In this document: positions 33,495-43,084 of the stretch, piece by piece
Layout of the letters: every line of letters begins with the position of its first letter
Position numbering within the stretch: the first letter of the stretch is position 1
Assembly: GCA_029224785.1 (NCBI GenBank)
Contig: JAQXVF010000001.1
Span: 1-64,000 of the forward strand
From: Bacillota bacterium
GTDB taxonomy: Bacteria; Bacillota; Clostridia; Oscillospirales; Oscillospiraceae
Direction: 5' to 3'
DNA length: 64,000 bases
Notes under the pieces: model-generated
Told to the model about the DNA's origin: nothing
The model's database searches: none
Seen by the model: only the letters and a program-made list of their open reading frames with translations
Position numbers and translations under genes: made by a program

Positions 33495-35174
33495 ATGGCT
33501 GAGGCTACTGAGAGCAGAAATTTCATCCACGCCTACATTGAAGAGGACATTGCGCCTTCCGGACAGTTCGCAGGCAAGACAGTCCACACCCGGTTTCCCC
33601 CGGAACCCAACGGCTACCTCCACATCGGTCACTGCAAGGCGCTGATCATCGATTTCGGCACTGCGGAAAAGTTCGGCGGCCTGTGCAACCTCCGCATGGA
33701 CGACACCAACCCCACCAAGGAAGATGTGGAATTCGTAAATGCCATCCAGGAGGACATTCACTGGCTGGGTTTTGACTGGGGTGACCGGTTCTATTATGGT
33801 TCCGATTACTTTGAAAAAGACTACGAGTACGCCGTAGAACTGATCAAAAAGGGCCTTGCCTACGTGTGTGAGCTGACACCGGAGCAGTTTAAGGAATACC
33901 GCGGCGACCTTACCACCCCCGCCACCTCCCCTTACCGGGACCGTCCCATGGAGGAGAGTCTGGATCTGTTTGCCCGGATGCGCGCCGGCGAATTCCCGGA
34001 CAACGCCATGACTCTGAGAGCCAAAATCGATCTGGCCTCCGGCAACTTCAATATGCGGGACCCGGTCATCTACCGGATCCGCCATATGCACCACCACCGT
34101 CAGGGAGACAAGTGGTGCATCTACCCCATGTATGACTTTGCCCATCCCATTCAGGATGCCCTGGAGGGAATCACCCACTCCCTGTGCTCTCTGGAGTTTG
34201 AGAACCACCGTCCCCTGTACAACTGGGTGGTGGAAAACGTGTCCGTTCCCAATCATCCCCGGCAGATTGAATTTGCCCGTCTGGGCATCGACCACACCGT
34301 TCTTTCCAAGCGGAAGCTCCGCCAGTTGGTGGAGGAGGGTCGGGTATCCGGCTGGGACGATCCCCGTATGCCCACGCTTTGCGGTCTCCGCCGCCGGGGC
34401 TACACCCCAAAGAGCATCCGGAACTTCTGTGATCGGGTGGGCGTGGCCAAATCCCCCAACACCATCCCCTATGCCTTCCTTGAATACTGCCTGCGGGAAG
34501 ATCTGAACGAAACCGCAGAGCGGGTCATGGCTGTGCTTCGCCCCGTGAAACTGACCATTACCAACTATCCCGAAGGACAGAGTGAAGTCTTTCAGGTGGA
34601 AAACAACCCCAATGACCCTGGAGCCGGCACCCGGGAAGTCACTTTCTCCCGGAATCTGTGGATCGAAAGTGACGATTTCCTGGCAGAGCCCATCCCCAAG
34701 TACAAGCGGCTGTATCCGTCGGGTCCGGAGTGCCGTCTGAAGGGTGCCTATGTGATTCAGTGCACCGGCTGTGTCCGGGATGAAAACGGCAATGTGGTGG
34801 AAGTGCTGGCCACTTATGATCCCGAAAGCCGCGGAGGAGACCCCGCAGACGGCCGGAAGATCAAGGGCGCAACAATCCATTGGGTGGATGCCGCCACCTG
34901 TGTGGACGCAGAGGTCCGTCAGTATTCCAACCTTTTCGACGATCCCGATCCCGATGCTGCCGGAAAGGACTTTCTGGCCTGCCTGAATCCCAACTCTCTG
35001 GAAGTTCTTACCGGATGTAAGGTGGAGGCCAGTCTGAAGGATATTCAGGCCCCTGCCTCTCTGCAGTTCATGCGCCTGGGTTACTTCTGCCCGGACAGTA
35101 AGGATTCCGCCCCCGGCCATCTGGTATTCAACCGCTCCGTCAGCCTGAAGGACAGCTTCAAGCCGGGTATGTAA
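33495..35174 (+). CDS. glnS: Glutaminyl-tRNA synthetase
   Basis: VHTRFPPEPNGYLHIGHCKALIIDFG...GWDDPRMPTLCGLRRRGYTPKSIRNFC...HTVLSKRKLRQLV. Confidence 0.95.
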   Translation: MAEATESRNFIHAYIEEDIAPSGQFAGKTVHTRFPPEPNGYLHIGHCKALIIDFGTAEKFGGLCNLRMDDTNPTKEDVEFVNAIQEDIHWLGFDWGDRFYYGSDYFEKDYEYAVELIKKGLAYVCELTPEQFKEYRGDLTTPATSPYRDRPMEESLDLFARMRAGEFPDNAMTLRAKIDLASGNFNMRDPVIYRIRHMHHHRQGDKWCIYPMYDFAHPIQDALEGITHSLCSLEFENHRPLYNWVVENVSVPNHPRQIEFARLGIDHTVLSKRKLRQLVEEGRVSGWDDPRMPTLCGLRRRGYTPKSIRNFCDRVGVAKSPNTIPYAFLEYCLREDLNETAERVMAVLRPVKLTITNYPEGQSEVFQVENNPNDPGAGTREVTFSRNLWIESDDFLAEPIPKYKRLYPSGPECRLKGAYVIQCTGCVRDENGNVVEVLATYDPESRGGDPADGRKIKGATIHWVDAATCVDAEVRQYSNLFDDPDPDAAGKDFLACLNPNSLEVLTGCKVEASLKDIQAPASLQFMRLGYFCPDSKDSAPGHLVFNRSVSLKDSFKPGM

Positions 35175-35176
35175 TC

Positions 35177-35205
35177 AACCGGCCCCGCATGATGCGGGGC
35201 CGGTT
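35177..35205. terminator. Perfect palindromic hairpin downstream of glnS
   Basis: AACCGGCCCCGCATGATGCGGGGCCGGTT; no clear U-tract on either side, so terminator activity is uncertain. Confidence 0.5.
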
Positions 35206-35428
35206 CAAACTGTCTTAGAACGATCTTTCCCTCCGGGAACGGCAGCGCGCAGTCTTTTCTCGAACGGATGCGGGCGGTGCATAAGCTGCATCGCCCGCCA
35301 ACTCTATTTATTTTGATTTCGTATTTCCACTGGCTTCCGCTTTCAGGATCAACGTGTCACAGGACCCGCCGTCGGCTTATCCGCAGATATTTCCGCGGCA
35401 TCGGCTGTCCTCATCGATCCTCCTGTGT
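35206..35428 (-). ncRNA. Candidate structured non-coding RNA, family not assigned
   Basis: No plausible CDS; minus TATAAT at 35435-35440; nested complementarity CACAGGA/TCCTGTG and GCGGGCG.TGCA/TGCA.CGCCCGC hairpin; downstream palindrome. Confidence 0.5.
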
Positions 35429-35506
35429 ACCTCTATTATACGATAACCTCCGGAAAAATCATTGCCAAATTATGAAGAAACCGGAAAAGATTTTTGAATG
35501 TCCCTC

Positions 35507-35556
35507 TTGACTTATACCCCATGGGGGTATATAATACGAATACCCCTATGGGGTAT
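35507..35556 (+). promoter_or_regulatory. csoR-copA promoter with two CsoR-type operators
   Basis: TTGACT-17 nt-TATAAT; the spacer is TATACCCCATGGGGGTA, and a second site ATACCCCTATGGGGTAT lies downstream of the -10. Confidence 0.85.
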
Positions 35557-35576
35557 TTTCTCAGGAGGTTCTGAAT

Positions 35577-35885
35577 ATGGAAGCGTTTGAATGCTGCTGC
35601 GGCTCCGGAAAGACCACCGTCCGCAGCGAAGAAGAGAAGAAGAAACTGCAGAATCGCCTCCGGCGCATCGAGGGGCAGATCCGGGGGATCGAAAACATGG
35701 TGGCACAGGATTCCTACTGCAATGATATCCTGGTGCAGTGTGCCGCGGTCACCGCCGCCGTCAATTCCTTCAGCCGGGAGATTTTGGCAAATCACATCCA
35801 CGGATGTGTGACCCGAGACATCCGCGATGGCAAAGACGAGGTCGTGGACGAGCTTCTGGCCACTTTGCAGAAATTGATGAAATAG
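35577..35885 (+). CDS. csoR: CsoR/FrmR-family metal-sensing repressor
   Basis: [52 protein letters not shown] with Cys-His-Cys arrangement; next to copA; matching operator. Confidence 0.9.
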   Translation: MEAFECCCGSGKTTVRSEEEKKKLQNRLRRIEGQIRGIENMVAQDSYCNDILVQCAAVTAAVNSFSREILANHIHGCVTRDIRDGKDEVVDELLATLQKLMK

Positions 35886-35940
35886 CGCCCAATCGTGGGC
35901 ACAATATCCACAGGCAATCAAAAAAGGATGGGATAGAAAT

Positions 35941-38466
35941 ATGATTCAATACGATGTAACGGGCATGAGCTGTGCTGCCTGCAGCGCCCGGATTGAAAAG
36001 GCAGTCTCCCAGGTCCCCGGCGTCACGCAGTGCGCCGTGAACCTTCTGACCAACTCCATGAGCGTAGAGGGAACCGCCTCCCCGGAGGTGGTGATCCGGG
36101 CGGTCACCCAGGCCGGCTACGGTGCCAGCCTGAAGGGGCAGAATTCCCCTGATTCCGCCGGAGGCTCCCGGAAAGATGCCCTGCAGGATCGGGAGACTCC
36201 CGCTCTGCGCAGGCGGCTCATCGCCTCCTCCGGTTTTCTGCTTCTTCTGATGTATCTTTCCATGGGGCATATGATGGGTTCCTGGCCGGTCCCCGCATTT
36301 CTGCAGGGAAACCCCATGGCGCTGGGTCTCATGCAGCTTCTTCTCTCCGGTATCATTCTGGTTATCAATCAGAAGTTTTTCGTCAGCGGGTTTCAAAGCC
36401 TGTGGCGCAGGGCACCCAACATGGACACGCTGGTTGCCCTGGGTTCCGGGGCCTCCTTCGGTTGGAGCGTTGTCTGCCTGTTTCTGATGACAACCGCCCA
36501 GCTTCGGGGAGATGCCGATGCCGTCATGGAGTCTCTGCACAACCTGTATTTTGAGTCCGCTGCCATGATCCTGACGCTGATCACCGTTGGAAAAATGCTG
36601 GAGGCCCGTTCCAAAGGCAAAACCACCGACGCCATCAAAGCCCTGATAGAACTGTCGCCCCAGACCGCAGCCGTGGAACGGGAGGGCCGGGAAATCACTC
36701 TGCCTGTGGATCAGGTCACTGTGGGAGATGTATTCCTCGTCCGTCCCGGAGAGAGCATCCCGGTGGACGGTATCATTCTGGAGGGAAACAGCGCCGTCAA
36801 CGAGGCAGCCCTCACCGGGGAGAGCATCCCGGCGGACAAAGGTCCGGGAGACCTGGTATCTGCCGCCACCATCAATCAGTCCGGCTTCCTCCGCTGCCGG
36901 GCCACCCGGGTGGGGCAGGACACCACCCTCTCCCAAATCATCCGCATGGTCAGCGATGCCGCTGCCTCCAAGGCACCCATCGCCAAGGTAGCAGATCGGA
37001 TATCCGGCATCTTCGTCCCCGGGGTGATCTCCCTGTCCCTGATCACCCTGGTCGTGTGGCTTCTGCTGGGCCGGGAGTTCTCCTACGCTCTGGCAAGGGC
37101 CATCTCCGTTCTGGTCATCAGTTGCCCATGCGCTCTTGGCCTTGCCACTCCGGTTGCCATCATGGTCGGCAGCGGTGTCGGCGCACGAAACGGCATTCTT
37201 TTCAAAACTGCCGTGTCTCTGGAGGAAGCCGGCAAAACCGATGTGGTGGTACTGGATAAGACCGGTACCATCACCAGCGGACACCCCAAGGTCACTGATG
37301 TGGTCCCCGTTCCCGGTCAGACGGAGCAGTCTCTGGTGCAGCTTGCCCTGGACCTGGAGGCAAAAAGCGAGCATCCTCTGGCAAAAGCCATCCTCTCCTA
37401 CGGAGAAAGCCATGCCATGACTCCCAATGAAGTGGAGAATTTCACCGCTTTGCCCGGCAATGGGCTTTCTGCCGGAAAGGATGGTCAGATGCTTCTGGGG
37501 GGCAGCATGGAGTTCATCGCCTCCCGCGCTGCCGTTTCCAAAGAGATGGAGGAAAAGGCACTTCTGCTTGCTCAGGAGGGAAAGACGCCCCTGCTCTTCT
37601 GCCGCGGAAACACCTTCTGCGGCATGATTGCCGTGGCGGACACAATGAAAGAGGACAGCCCCGCTGCCATTGCCCGGCTTCACAGCATGGGCATCCATGT
37701 GGTGATGCTCACCGGTGACAACCGGCGCACCGCAGAGGCCATCGGCCGTCAGGCAGGCGTGGACGAGGTCATTGCCGGCGTGCTTCCCGAAGGAAAAGAG
37801 CGGGAGATCCGCAGGCTGAAGCAGTCCGGCAAGGTGACCATGGTAGGCGACGGCATCAACGATGCCCCTGCCCTCACCCGGGCGGACATCGGAATCGCCA
37901 TCGGTGCCGGCGCAGACGTGGCCATTGAGGCTGCCGATGTGGTGCTGATGAAAAGCAGTCTGATGGATGTTCCCGCCGCCATTTCCCTTTCCCGGGCGGC
38001 CCTGAAAAACATCCACCAGAACCTGTTCTGGGCCTTTTTCTACAACGCCATTGGAATCCCCCTGGCTACCGGCGCCTTTACCGCCTTTGGCCTGACGCTG
38101 AGTCCCATGTTCGGCGCTGCAGCCATGAGTCTGTCCAGCTTCTGCGTGGTCTCCAATGCCCTCCGGCTCAATTTCTTCAAGCCCTACAAGACAAATCCCG
38201 GCAGAAAGCCATCCGTCCGGAAACCAGCGCCTCAAAAGCCCCTGCTTCGAACCATGGTCATCGAAGGGATGATGTGTTCCCACTGTGAAAACGCCGTCCG
38301 GAGTGCCCTGGAGGCCCTCCCTCAGGTGCAATCCGCCCAGGTCAGCCATACGAAGGGCACCGCAGTGGTCACTCTTCGGTCTGACATCGTCGATGAAGCT
38401 CTGAAAAAAGCAGTGGAAGCAGAGGATTACACGGTCGTCTCCATCTGTCCTTCCCGGGAGAAATAG
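35941..38466 (+). CDS. copA: Copper-translocating P1B-type ATPase with N- and C-terminal heavy-metal-associated domains
   Basis: GMSCAAC (N-term), [28 protein letters not shown], and C-terminal [11 protein letters not shown]. Confidence 0.95.
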   Translation: MIQYDVTGMSCAACSARIEKAVSQVPGVTQCAVNLLTNSMSVEGTASPEVVIRAVTQAGYGASLKGQNSPDSAGGSRKDALQDRETPALRRRLIASSGFLLLLMYLSMGHMMGSWPVPAFLQGNPMALGLMQLLLSGIILVINQKFFVSGFQSLWRRAPNMDTLVALGSGASFGWSVVCLFLMTTAQLRGDADAVMESLHNLYFESAAMILTLITVGKMLEARSKGKTTDAIKALIELSPQTAAVEREGREITLPVDQVTVGDVFLVRPGESIPVDGIILEGNSAVNEAALTGESIPADKGPGDLVSAATINQSGFLRCRATRVGQDTTLSQIIRMVSDAAASKAPIAKVADRISGIFVPGVISLSLITLVVWLLLGREFSYALARAISVLVISCPCALGLATPVAIMVGSGVGARNGILFKTAVSLEEAGKTDVVVLDKTGTITSGHPKVTDVVPVPGQTEQSLVQLALDLEAKSEHPLAKAILSYGESHAMTPNEVENFTALPGNGLSAGKDGQMLLGGSMEFIASRAAVSKEMEEKALLLAQEGKTPLLFCRGNTFCGMIAVADTMKEDSPAAIARLHSMGIHVVMLTGDNRRTAEAIGRQAGVDEVIAGVLPEGKEREIRRLKQSGKVTMVGDGINDAPALTRADIGIAIGAGADVAIEAADVVLMKSSLMDVPAAISLSRAALKNIHQNLFWAFFYNAIGIPLATGAFTAFGLTLSPMFGAAAMSLSSFCVVSNALRLNFFKPYKTNPGRKPSVRKPAPQKPLLRTMVIEGMMCSHCENAVRSALEALPQVQSAQVSHTKGTAVVTLRSDIVDEALKKAVEAEDYTVVSICPSREK

Positions 38467-38618
38467 AGAAAGATCGGGCAGCGCCGCCGCAGCAGCCCTG
38501 AGGGAAGTCCGTTTTCACTTTTTCGAAAAAATGCAAAAAATATCCCCCCGGGGGGCTTAAAAACCCATTCCACGCCTGCTACAATAGGATCATCCTGAAC
38601 AAAGTGAGGTCCTTCTTC

Positions 38619-39695
38619 ATGCATATGGCGGATGCTTTGCTGGCTCCCGCAGTTGCGGCTACCATGTACGCTGCCACTGCCGTCACAGTCGGCGCTTCGG
38701 TAAAAACTCTGAAAAAAGATGAAAATGCGGAAAAACTGCCCATGATGGCTGTTACATCCGCTCTGGTATTTGCCGGACAGATGATCAACTACACCATTCC
38801 CGGCACCGGCTCCTCCGGTCACCTGTGCGGCGGCATGCTGCTGTCCGCCATTCTGGGTCCCCAGGCAGGCTTTTTGTCCATGGTGGTCATTCTGGCCATT
38901 CAGGCTCTGTTCTTTGCGGACGGCGGACTGCTGGCCCTCGGCGCCAACTGCTGGAACATGGCATTCTACGGCTGCTTCGCAGGGTATTATCTGATCTGGA
39001 AGCCCATTCTGCACAGTAGACTGTTCGCAGCCGCCTCGGAAAAAACCGCCGGACGGCGGAAGATCCTTTTGGCCTCCGTTCTGGGATGCGTGCTTACCCT
39101 GCAGTTGGGTGCCTTTTCGGTGGTGCTGGAGACTTCCCTTTCCGGAATCACGGAGCTTCCCTTCGGGCCCTTTGTCAGTGTGATGCAGCCCATTCATCTG
39201 GCCATCGGTCTGGTAGAAGGACTGATCACCTCGGCTGTTCTGCTGTTCCTTTATGAGACCCGGCCGGAGCTGATCATGGATGTTTCCTCCGAACATTCTC
39301 CGGTGCAGGGAAAGCATTCCCTGAAGTCCACGCTGATTGTTCTGACCGTGGTGGTAGCTGTGGTAGGCGGCGGACTGAGCCTGCTGGCAAGTTCCAACCC
39401 CGATGGTCTGGAGTGGTCCATGTTCGGCAATACCGACGCAGGTTACAGCGAAAATATGGGTCTTGACGAGGAACACTACGGCACGTCCAGCAATGCGGCG
39501 GAGGCAGCTGCCTCCATCCAGGACAAAACCGCGTTCCTGCCCGATTACGCTTTTGCTGACAGCGACAGCGCTGTGGGAACCACGGTCTCCGGCCTTGTGG
39601 GATCTGCCATGGTGGCAGCAGCCGCGGCTCTTGTTTGTCTGGCAGGCGGTTTCTTCCGAAAGAAAAAAAACGGTGCAAAAAACAAAGTTTTATGA
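38619..39695 (+). CDS. cbiM: Cobalt/nickel ECF transporter substrate-binding component, CbiM-CbiN fusion
   Basis: MHMADALLAPAVAA N-terminus (start trimmed so that Met-His are residues 1-2), SSGHLCGGMLLSAILGPQAGFL; C-terminal TM segments resembling CbiN. Confidence 0.85.
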   Translation: MHMADALLAPAVAATMYAATAVTVGASVKTLKKDENAEKLPMMAVTSALVFAGQMINYTIPGTGSSGHLCGGMLLSAILGPQAGFLSMVVILAIQALFFADGGLLALGANCWNMAFYGCFAGYYLIWKPILHSRLFAAASEKTAGRRKILLASVLGCVLTLQLGAFSVVLETSLSGITELPFGPFVSVMQPIHLAIGLVEGLITSAVLLFLYETRPELIMDVSSEHSPVQGKHSLKSTLIVLTVVVAVVGGGLSLLASSNPDGLEWSMFGNTDAGYSENMGLDEEHYGTSSNAAEAAASIQDKTAFLPDYAFADSDSAVGTTVSGLVGSAMVAAAAALVCLAGGFFRKKKNGAKNKVL

Positions 39696-39747
39696 TATGA
39701 TTTCAGAGGCATCTTTATGCCTCTGAATCTTTTTTAAGGAAACCGAT

Positions 39748-40551
39748 ATGGATAGATTATCTCAGGCCCAATCCGAGCTGCGGGAGATGGACGCTTTGGC
39801 GGCCATGGACTCCCCCGTTCACCGGATCCACCCGATGTGCAAGCTGTATGTGACCATTTTGTACATCGTCACGGTGGTATCCTTCCCCAAATACAATTTC
39901 TCCGGCCTTCTGGTCATGGTGATATTTCCGGTCCTCCTGTTTCAGGCTGCAGGAATCTCCGTGAAGCTGTGCTTTTACAAGCTCCGGATCGTCCTGCCTC
40001 TGGTCTGTGCCGTAGGACTGGCCAATCCGTTTCTGGATCACACCCCCGTTCTCCGGATGGGAGGGCTGGTCCTCACCGGAGGCGTTCTTTCCATGGTGAC
40101 GCTGATGATGAAGGGAGTCTTCTCCCTGATGGCATCCTTTCTGCTCATCTCCACCACCTCCATCGATTCTCTGTGTGCCGCTTTGCGGAAACTGCATCTT
40201 CCCGGGATCCTGACCACCCTGCTCCTGCTGACCTACCGATACATCGGTGTCATGATCCAGGAGGTTGCCGTCATGACCCAGGCATACCGCCTCCGTGCCC
40301 CGGGCCAGAAGGGCATCCATATTTCCGCCTGGGGTTCGTTTCTGGGTCAGCTTCTTCTGCGAAGCGCCGACCGGGCAGAAGAGCTGTATTCCAGTATGCG
40401 GCTCCGGGGCTTTCAGGGGGATTTCCACTATGCAGACGTTCCTGCCTGCCGTGTCTCTTCCCTTCTGTTTGCCGTCGGTGCAACCATCCTGATTCTCGCT
40501 GCAAGATACTTAAACATTGCCGGGTTGCTGGGCAGTCTCGTTATGAGGTGA
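39748..40551 (+). CDS. cbiQ: Cobalt/nickel ECF transporter T component
   Basis: Polytopic; HRIHPMCKLYVTILYIVTVVSF and ...ADRAEELYSSMRLRGFQGDF coupling motif; between cbiM and cbiO. Confidence 0.88.
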   Translation: MDRLSQAQSELREMDALAAMDSPVHRIHPMCKLYVTILYIVTVVSFPKYNFSGLLVMVIFPVLLFQAAGISVKLCFYKLRIVLPLVCAVGLANPFLDHTPVLRMGGLVLTGGVLSMVTLMMKGVFSLMASFLLISTTSIDSLCAALRKLHLPGILTTLLLLTYRYIGVMIQEVAVMTQAYRLRAPGQKGIHISAWGSFLGQLLLRSADRAEELYSSMRLRGFQGDFHYADVPACRVSSLLFAVGATILILAARYLNIAGLLGSLVMR

Positions 40552-40556
40552 TCAGA

Positions 40557-41282
40557 ATGATAGAATTTCAAAACGTATCCTTCTCCTACGGAGAGGGGAA
40601 GCCGGTTGTGGAGCACCTTTCCTTTTCCATCCAAGAAGGAGAAACCGTTGGTCTGATCGGTGCCAACGGCGCCGGTAAATCCACCATTATGAAGCTGCTG
40701 CTGGGTCTGCTTTCCGGATCCGGAGATATTTTGGTAGATGGGCTTCCGGTCAGCAAACAGAACCTTCCGGCAATCCGAAAGAAAGTGGGATTTGTCCTGC
40801 AGGATTCCGACAATCAGATGTTTATGCCTACCGTCTATGAGGACATGATCTTCGGCCCCCGGAACTACGGTCTGAGCCGGGAGGAAACGGAGAAACGAGT
40901 GGATTCCGTGCTCCAAACACTGGGGCTTACGGAGCTGAAGCACCGGTACAACCACAAGATCTCCGGCGGTGAAAAGCGCATGGCCGCCATTGCCACCATC
41001 CTTGCCATGGAGCCGGCCATCATTCTGATGGACGAGCCGTCCACCGCACTGGATCCGGTAAACCGCCGGACCGTCATCAACACCATCCGTTCCCTCCCCC
41101 AGACAAAGCTCATCGCCTCCCACGATCTGGACATGATTCTGGACACCTGCCAGCGAGTGATTCTCCTGTCCCACGGAGCCATCGCCGCCGACGGTGACGC
41201 AGAGGTCATCCTGCGGGACAAAGCCCTTCTGGAGGCAAACCGCATGGAGCTTCCCTTCTGCCTTCAGGGATGGCATCGATAA
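40557..41282 (+). CDS. cbiO: Cobalt/nickel ECF transporter ATPase
   Basis: MIEFQNVSFSYGEGKPVVEHLSFSIQEGETVGLIGANGAGKST...SGGEKRMAAIATILAMEPAIILMDEPSTALDP...ASHDLDMILDTCQRVILLSHG. Confidence 0.92.
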   Translation: MIEFQNVSFSYGEGKPVVEHLSFSIQEGETVGLIGANGAGKSTIMKLLLGLLSGSGDILVDGLPVSKQNLPAIRKKVGFVLQDSDNQMFMPTVYEDMIFGPRNYGLSREETEKRVDSVLQTLGLTELKHRYNHKISGGEKRMAAIATILAMEPAIILMDEPSTALDPVNRRTVINTIRSLPQTKLIASHDLDMILDTCQRVILLSHGAIAADGDAEVILRDKALLEANRMELPFCLQGWHR

Positions 41283-41290
41283 CCGTAAAA

Positions 41291-41325
41291 AAACAGACGG
41301 CGCTTCACAGCAGCGCCGTCTGTTT
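41291..41325. terminator. Bidirectional terminator
   Basis: AAACAGACGGCGCT-tcacagc-AGCGCCGTCTGTTT between cbiO and nat. Confidence 0.85.
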
Positions 41326-41350
41326 TTGTCCTCCGTCAACGAAGGGGCAT

Positions 41351-42136
41351 TTATACTTCCATATGGAAATGGGTTTTCAGAATCTCCGGAAACTCCTCTT
41401 CCGTAAAAGTGCGTTCCCGATGTTCTCCGTTTTCCGTCACCGTCAGCACATCTCCCCGGATGTTGATATTGCCGCGCTCCGTCCGGAGATTGACCAACCT
41501 TGTTGTCCGGAAAAGGGTGGCAGGGCTGCTGATGAGGGCCCGGCACAGAGGTACAAAATCCGTTGGCAGGAAGGGCTGAGGCGCAAAAATGATCACGTTT
41601 CCCTCGGTGCCCTGGGAGGTCAGCCGCTTCTGCAGATACCAGCCCTCGTAGGTAGGCTCGATCCAGTAGGTCTCCCCATGCCGGGTCTGGCGGGTCTCGG
41701 AAACCTCCACAGCGAAGGGCGCCATGGGGCCGCCCAGACCCACGTCACACAGATACATCCGGCCGTCCAGGCGGACCAGACAGGCGCGGTGGGACAATCC
41801 GCCCAGTACCGGCCGGTTGGCCGCCACCCGGCACATACAGGAATAAGCATCAAAGCCCATGGCGCGCAGCAGCAGAACAAACAATCCGTTCAGTTCGAAG
41901 CAGAATCCTCCCCGTCGCCGTCCCACGATCTTTTCAAACAGAGCCTCTCCGTCCAGAGGCAGATCGGGAACCCCGACTACCAAATCCAGATCCTCAAAGG
42001 GCACCGTGCACTGATGCTGATACACCAGCGTATCCAGTGTCTGCCTGCTCAATTCCCGGATCCCCTGGCAGCCGATCCGCTCCAGGTAGGCGTTCTTTTG
42101 CTCCGTCGTCAATTCTTCATAGACAAATTCAAACAT
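41351..42136 (-). CDS. Arylamine N-acetyltransferase family protein
   Basis: YLERIGCQGIRELSRQTLDTLVYQHQCTVPFEDLDLVVG...GRRRGGFCFELNGLFVLLLRAMGFDAY...HRACLVRLDGRMYLCDVGLGG (Cys-His-Asp). Confidence 0.92.
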   Translation of the reverse strand: MFEFVYEELTTEQKNAYLERIGCQGIRELSRQTLDTLVYQHQCTVPFEDLDLVVGVPDLPLDGEALFEKIVGRRRGGFCFELNGLFVLLLRAMGFDAYSCMCRVAANRPVLGGLSHRACLVRLDGRMYLCDVGLGGPMAPFAVEVSETRQTRHGETYWIEPTYEGWYLQKRLTSQGTEGNVIIFAPQPFLPTDFVPLCRALISSPATLFRTTRLVNLRTERGNINIRGDVLTVTENGEHRERTFTEEEFPEILKTHFHMEV

Positions 42137-42166
42137 TTTCTGTCCTCCCCATATACTGCGTTCGAT

Positions 42167-43039
42167 CTATCGGTAAAACTTCCCCATAGAGAATCCTCTT
42201 CCTCTGACCTCACTGACCCTGGCCACGATCAAAAAGCTCTCCGGATCAATGGAATGGATCAGCCGCTGGATCCGGGGCACCTCCCGATTGGACACCACGC
42301 TCAGTACGATCTGGGTCTTCTGTCTCAGGTATCCCCCTTCTCCGTTGATCAGGGTAACGCCCCGGTCGATCTCCTGAAGGATCCGCTGCCGGATCTCTTC
42401 CGATTTCTGGCTGACCACGGTGATCTGGGTCTTGGTTGTGCCGATCAGCAGGAACCGGTTCAGCACCATGGTGTAGATCAGGATCAGAAGGATCCCGTAA
42501 AGGACATCCTCCAGGGAATGGTAGAGCAGCTGAAACAGGAGAATACAGACATCAAACACATTCAGGCTCAAGGAAACCGGGATCCCGAAAAAATGCTTCA
42601 GGATCAGCGGCGGAATGTCCATTCCGCCGGTGGACGCGCCGCACCGGATCACAATGCCCAGAGATACCCCGAGGCCCAGCCCGGAAAACACCATGCAAAG
42701 CAGGGGATCCCGGGTAATGACCACATCCCCCAGCAGCCAGTTGAGCATCTGCAGCGCCGCGGGATAGGCAAAGGTACTGATAATCGTGGTCATGGCAAAC
42801 CGCTTTCCCAGAACCAGATATCCCAGAAACAGCATGGCCACGTTAAAGATCAGCACAAACGTCGGTATGGACATTCCGGTATAGTGATTGACCACCAGAG
42901 CAATGCCGGTGGTACCGGCTGTGATCAGCCCGGACGGAAGCAAAAACAGCTTTACCGTCAGCGCGTAGAGGATCTCCCCCGCCAGAATCAGCAGCACATA
43001 TCCCACGTTTTGCAGAATCTTTTCCCGTTTTTCTGTCAT
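42167..43039 (-). CDS. YitT family membrane protein (copy 1)
   Basis: N-terminal TM domain plus DUF2179-like C-terminus (INGEGGYLRQKTQIVLSVVSNREVPRIQRLIHSIDPESFLIVARVSEVRGRGF); alternative upstream start 43054. Confidence 0.9.
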   Translation of the reverse strand: MTEKREKILQNVGYVLLILAGEILYALTVKLFLLPSGLITAGTTGIALVVNHYTGMSIPTFVLIFNVAMLFLGYLVLGKRFAMTTIISTFAYPAALQMLNWLLGDVVITRDPLLCMVFSGLGLGVSLGIVIRCGASTGGMDIPPLILKHFFGIPVSLSLNVFDVCILLFQLLYHSLEDVLYGILLILIYTMVLNRFLLIGTTKTQITVVSQKSEEIRQRILQEIDRGVTLINGEGGYLRQKTQIVLSVVSNREVPRIQRLIHSIDPESFLIVARVSEVRGRGFSMGKFYR

Positions 43040-43084
43040 TTCCCCATCCCCCAAGAAGCGAGTTCGAAGCTGCCGGACGGTTTG

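Noticed and set aside
35177-35205. Palindrome after glnS as a definite terminator
   Set aside because: Perfect stem but no U-tract on either strand; kept only at moderate confidence and considered possibly part of the adjacent RNA candidate.
35770-38349. 859-aa minus-strand ORF antisense to copA
   Set aside because: Mirrors copA; Gly/His/Gln-rich translation without motifs.
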